NCBI GenBank assembly: GCA_002687025.1
Contig: NYZG01000202.1
Coordinates: 1 to 13,560 of the forward strand
Source: Candidatus Poribacteria bacterium
Lineage (GTDB): Bacteria; Poribacteria; WGA-4E; GCA-2687025
Direction of reading: 5' to 3'
Length of the DNA stretch: 13,560 nucleotides
Positions 13,109-13,560 of this stretch are shown piece by piece (position 1 is the stretch's first letter; every line of letters begins with the position of its first letter). The translations under genes were made by a program, and so were the position numbers. A model generated the notes under the pieces. The model saw nothing but the letters and a program-made list of their open reading frames with translations, did not search any database and had not been told where the DNA came from.

Positions 13109-13560
13109 GTGGCCGAGCCGGAGATTCTGACGACCGTCGTAGGTAGTTACCCCACTCCCGATTGGCTGAAGGCGTATCCCTCGACGCCCCACCTGCGTGA
13201 CGCGACCATGGTCGTCCTACGCACGCAGGAGCTCGCCGGAATTGATGTGGTCGCCGACGGCGAACTGTACCGGTTCGACGTCAACCATCCCGAGACCAAC
13301 GGGATGATAGACTACTTCATCGGCCAAATGGGCGGCATCGACACCGCGATTACCGCGCGGGACATCGCCGAGTTCCGACGCGACGAGCAGTTGCGGTATC
13401 GGCGTCGGCCCGCAGGCGTCGTGCGGTCCGACATCGGGCCGGGAACGCTGAACCTGGCGTACGACTACGAGTCGTTCAGGGACCTCACGTCCAGCGCGCT
13501 GAAGTTCACGTCGACGGGTCCGCACATGCTCTCCAAGGTGCTGCTCGATCAGCACTACGG
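13109..13560 (+). CDS. MetE-like (COG0620) protein, N-terminal part, runs off the right edge
   Basis: This frame starts at GTG (13109) after AGGGAGA and is open to the window end, giving 150 residues. It begins EILTTVVGSYPTPDWL, then RDATMVVLRTQELAGIDVVADGELYRFDV, as in the C-terminal catalytic module of cobalamin-independent methionine synthase and its stand-alone relatives of the UROD/MetE fold. In the family, the T-x-x-G-S-[YF]-P start and the D-G-E strand line the substrate pocket. The zinc-binding His-Cys-Cys residues, which would show whether it is a methyltransferase, lie further along and are not in view. Stand-alone proteins of this type are often not methionine synthase, so I give no gene symbol. 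The GTG start is the only one with a ribosome binding site; the first in-frame ATG (13211) would remove the conserved start. Confidence 0.85.
   Translation, partial: MAEPEILTTVVGSYPTPDWLKAYPSTPHLRDATMVVLRTQELAGIDVVADGELYRFDVNHPETNGMIDYFIGQMGGIDTAITARDIAEFRRDEQLRYRRRPAGVVRSDIGPGTLNLAYDYESFRDLTSSALKFTSTGPHMLSKVLLDQHY

Noticed and set aside
1..13560. CRISPR arrays, tRNA/rRNA genes, complete insertion sequences or defence systems
   Set aside because: I saw no spaced direct repeats, tRNA-like cloverleaf ends, paired terminal repeats around a transposase, or defence-type nuclease genes by eye. A covariance-model scan would be needed to exclude small RNAs.

Overview
The window looks like one stretch of a high-GC bacterial chromosome. 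I infer Candidatus Poribacteria or a close relative. The 530-residue protein at 8488-10080 ends in a domain opening with NYPNPFNPETWIPYQL and closing with ASGVYFYEFRAG...RRMVILK, which I associate with poribacterial secreted proteins. A secreted LamG-fold protein and a dockerin pair fit the same picture. No rRNA, tRNA, CRISPR array or intact mobile element is visible.

Layout. (1) 1-717, minus: a small outer-membrane-barrel-like protein, followed by the start of a possible second secreted protein running off the left edge. (2) 874-2811, plus: a small non-canonical lipoprotein overlapping tsaD by ATGA, then tsaC; tsaC and tsaD catalyse the two committed steps of tRNA t6A synthesis. (3) 2926-4048, plus: a CGxS glutaredoxin-like protein and a class I SAM methyltransferase. 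(4) 4041-4697, minus: coaE, meeting the methyltransferase tail to tail; both stop codons lie in one 8-bp palindrome. (5) 4698-5172: no intact gene, several hairpins, and the first codons of an IS110-type transposase, so probably an insertion-sequence scar. (6) 5173-6957, minus: an exported TPR plus HEAT-like repeat protein. (7) 7181-8465, plus: a TfoX N-terminal-domain protein and a J-domain protein, the latter preceded by a perfect 10-bp inverted repeat that covers its ribosome binding site. (8) 8488-10080, minus: a multidomain surface protein (IPT/TIG-like, dockerin, cohesin-like, FlgD-like tail). (9) 10173-12052, minus: a translationally coupled MoxR AAA+ ATPase and DUF58 pair. (10) 12226-13035, plus: an exported LamG-fold protein with a 9-bp dyad in its leader and a 12-bp hairpin after it. 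(11) 13109 to the right edge, plus: the N-terminal part of a MetE-like (COG0620) protein.

Most of the content is housekeeping (t6A, CoA, C1/methionine-type chemistry, MoxR-DUF58) mixed with secreted repeat and carbohydrate-type domains. I did not find a convincing new multigene system. The most testable novelty is the start-site inverted repeat of the J-domain gene, followed by the IS110-like scar with its structured non-coding flank.
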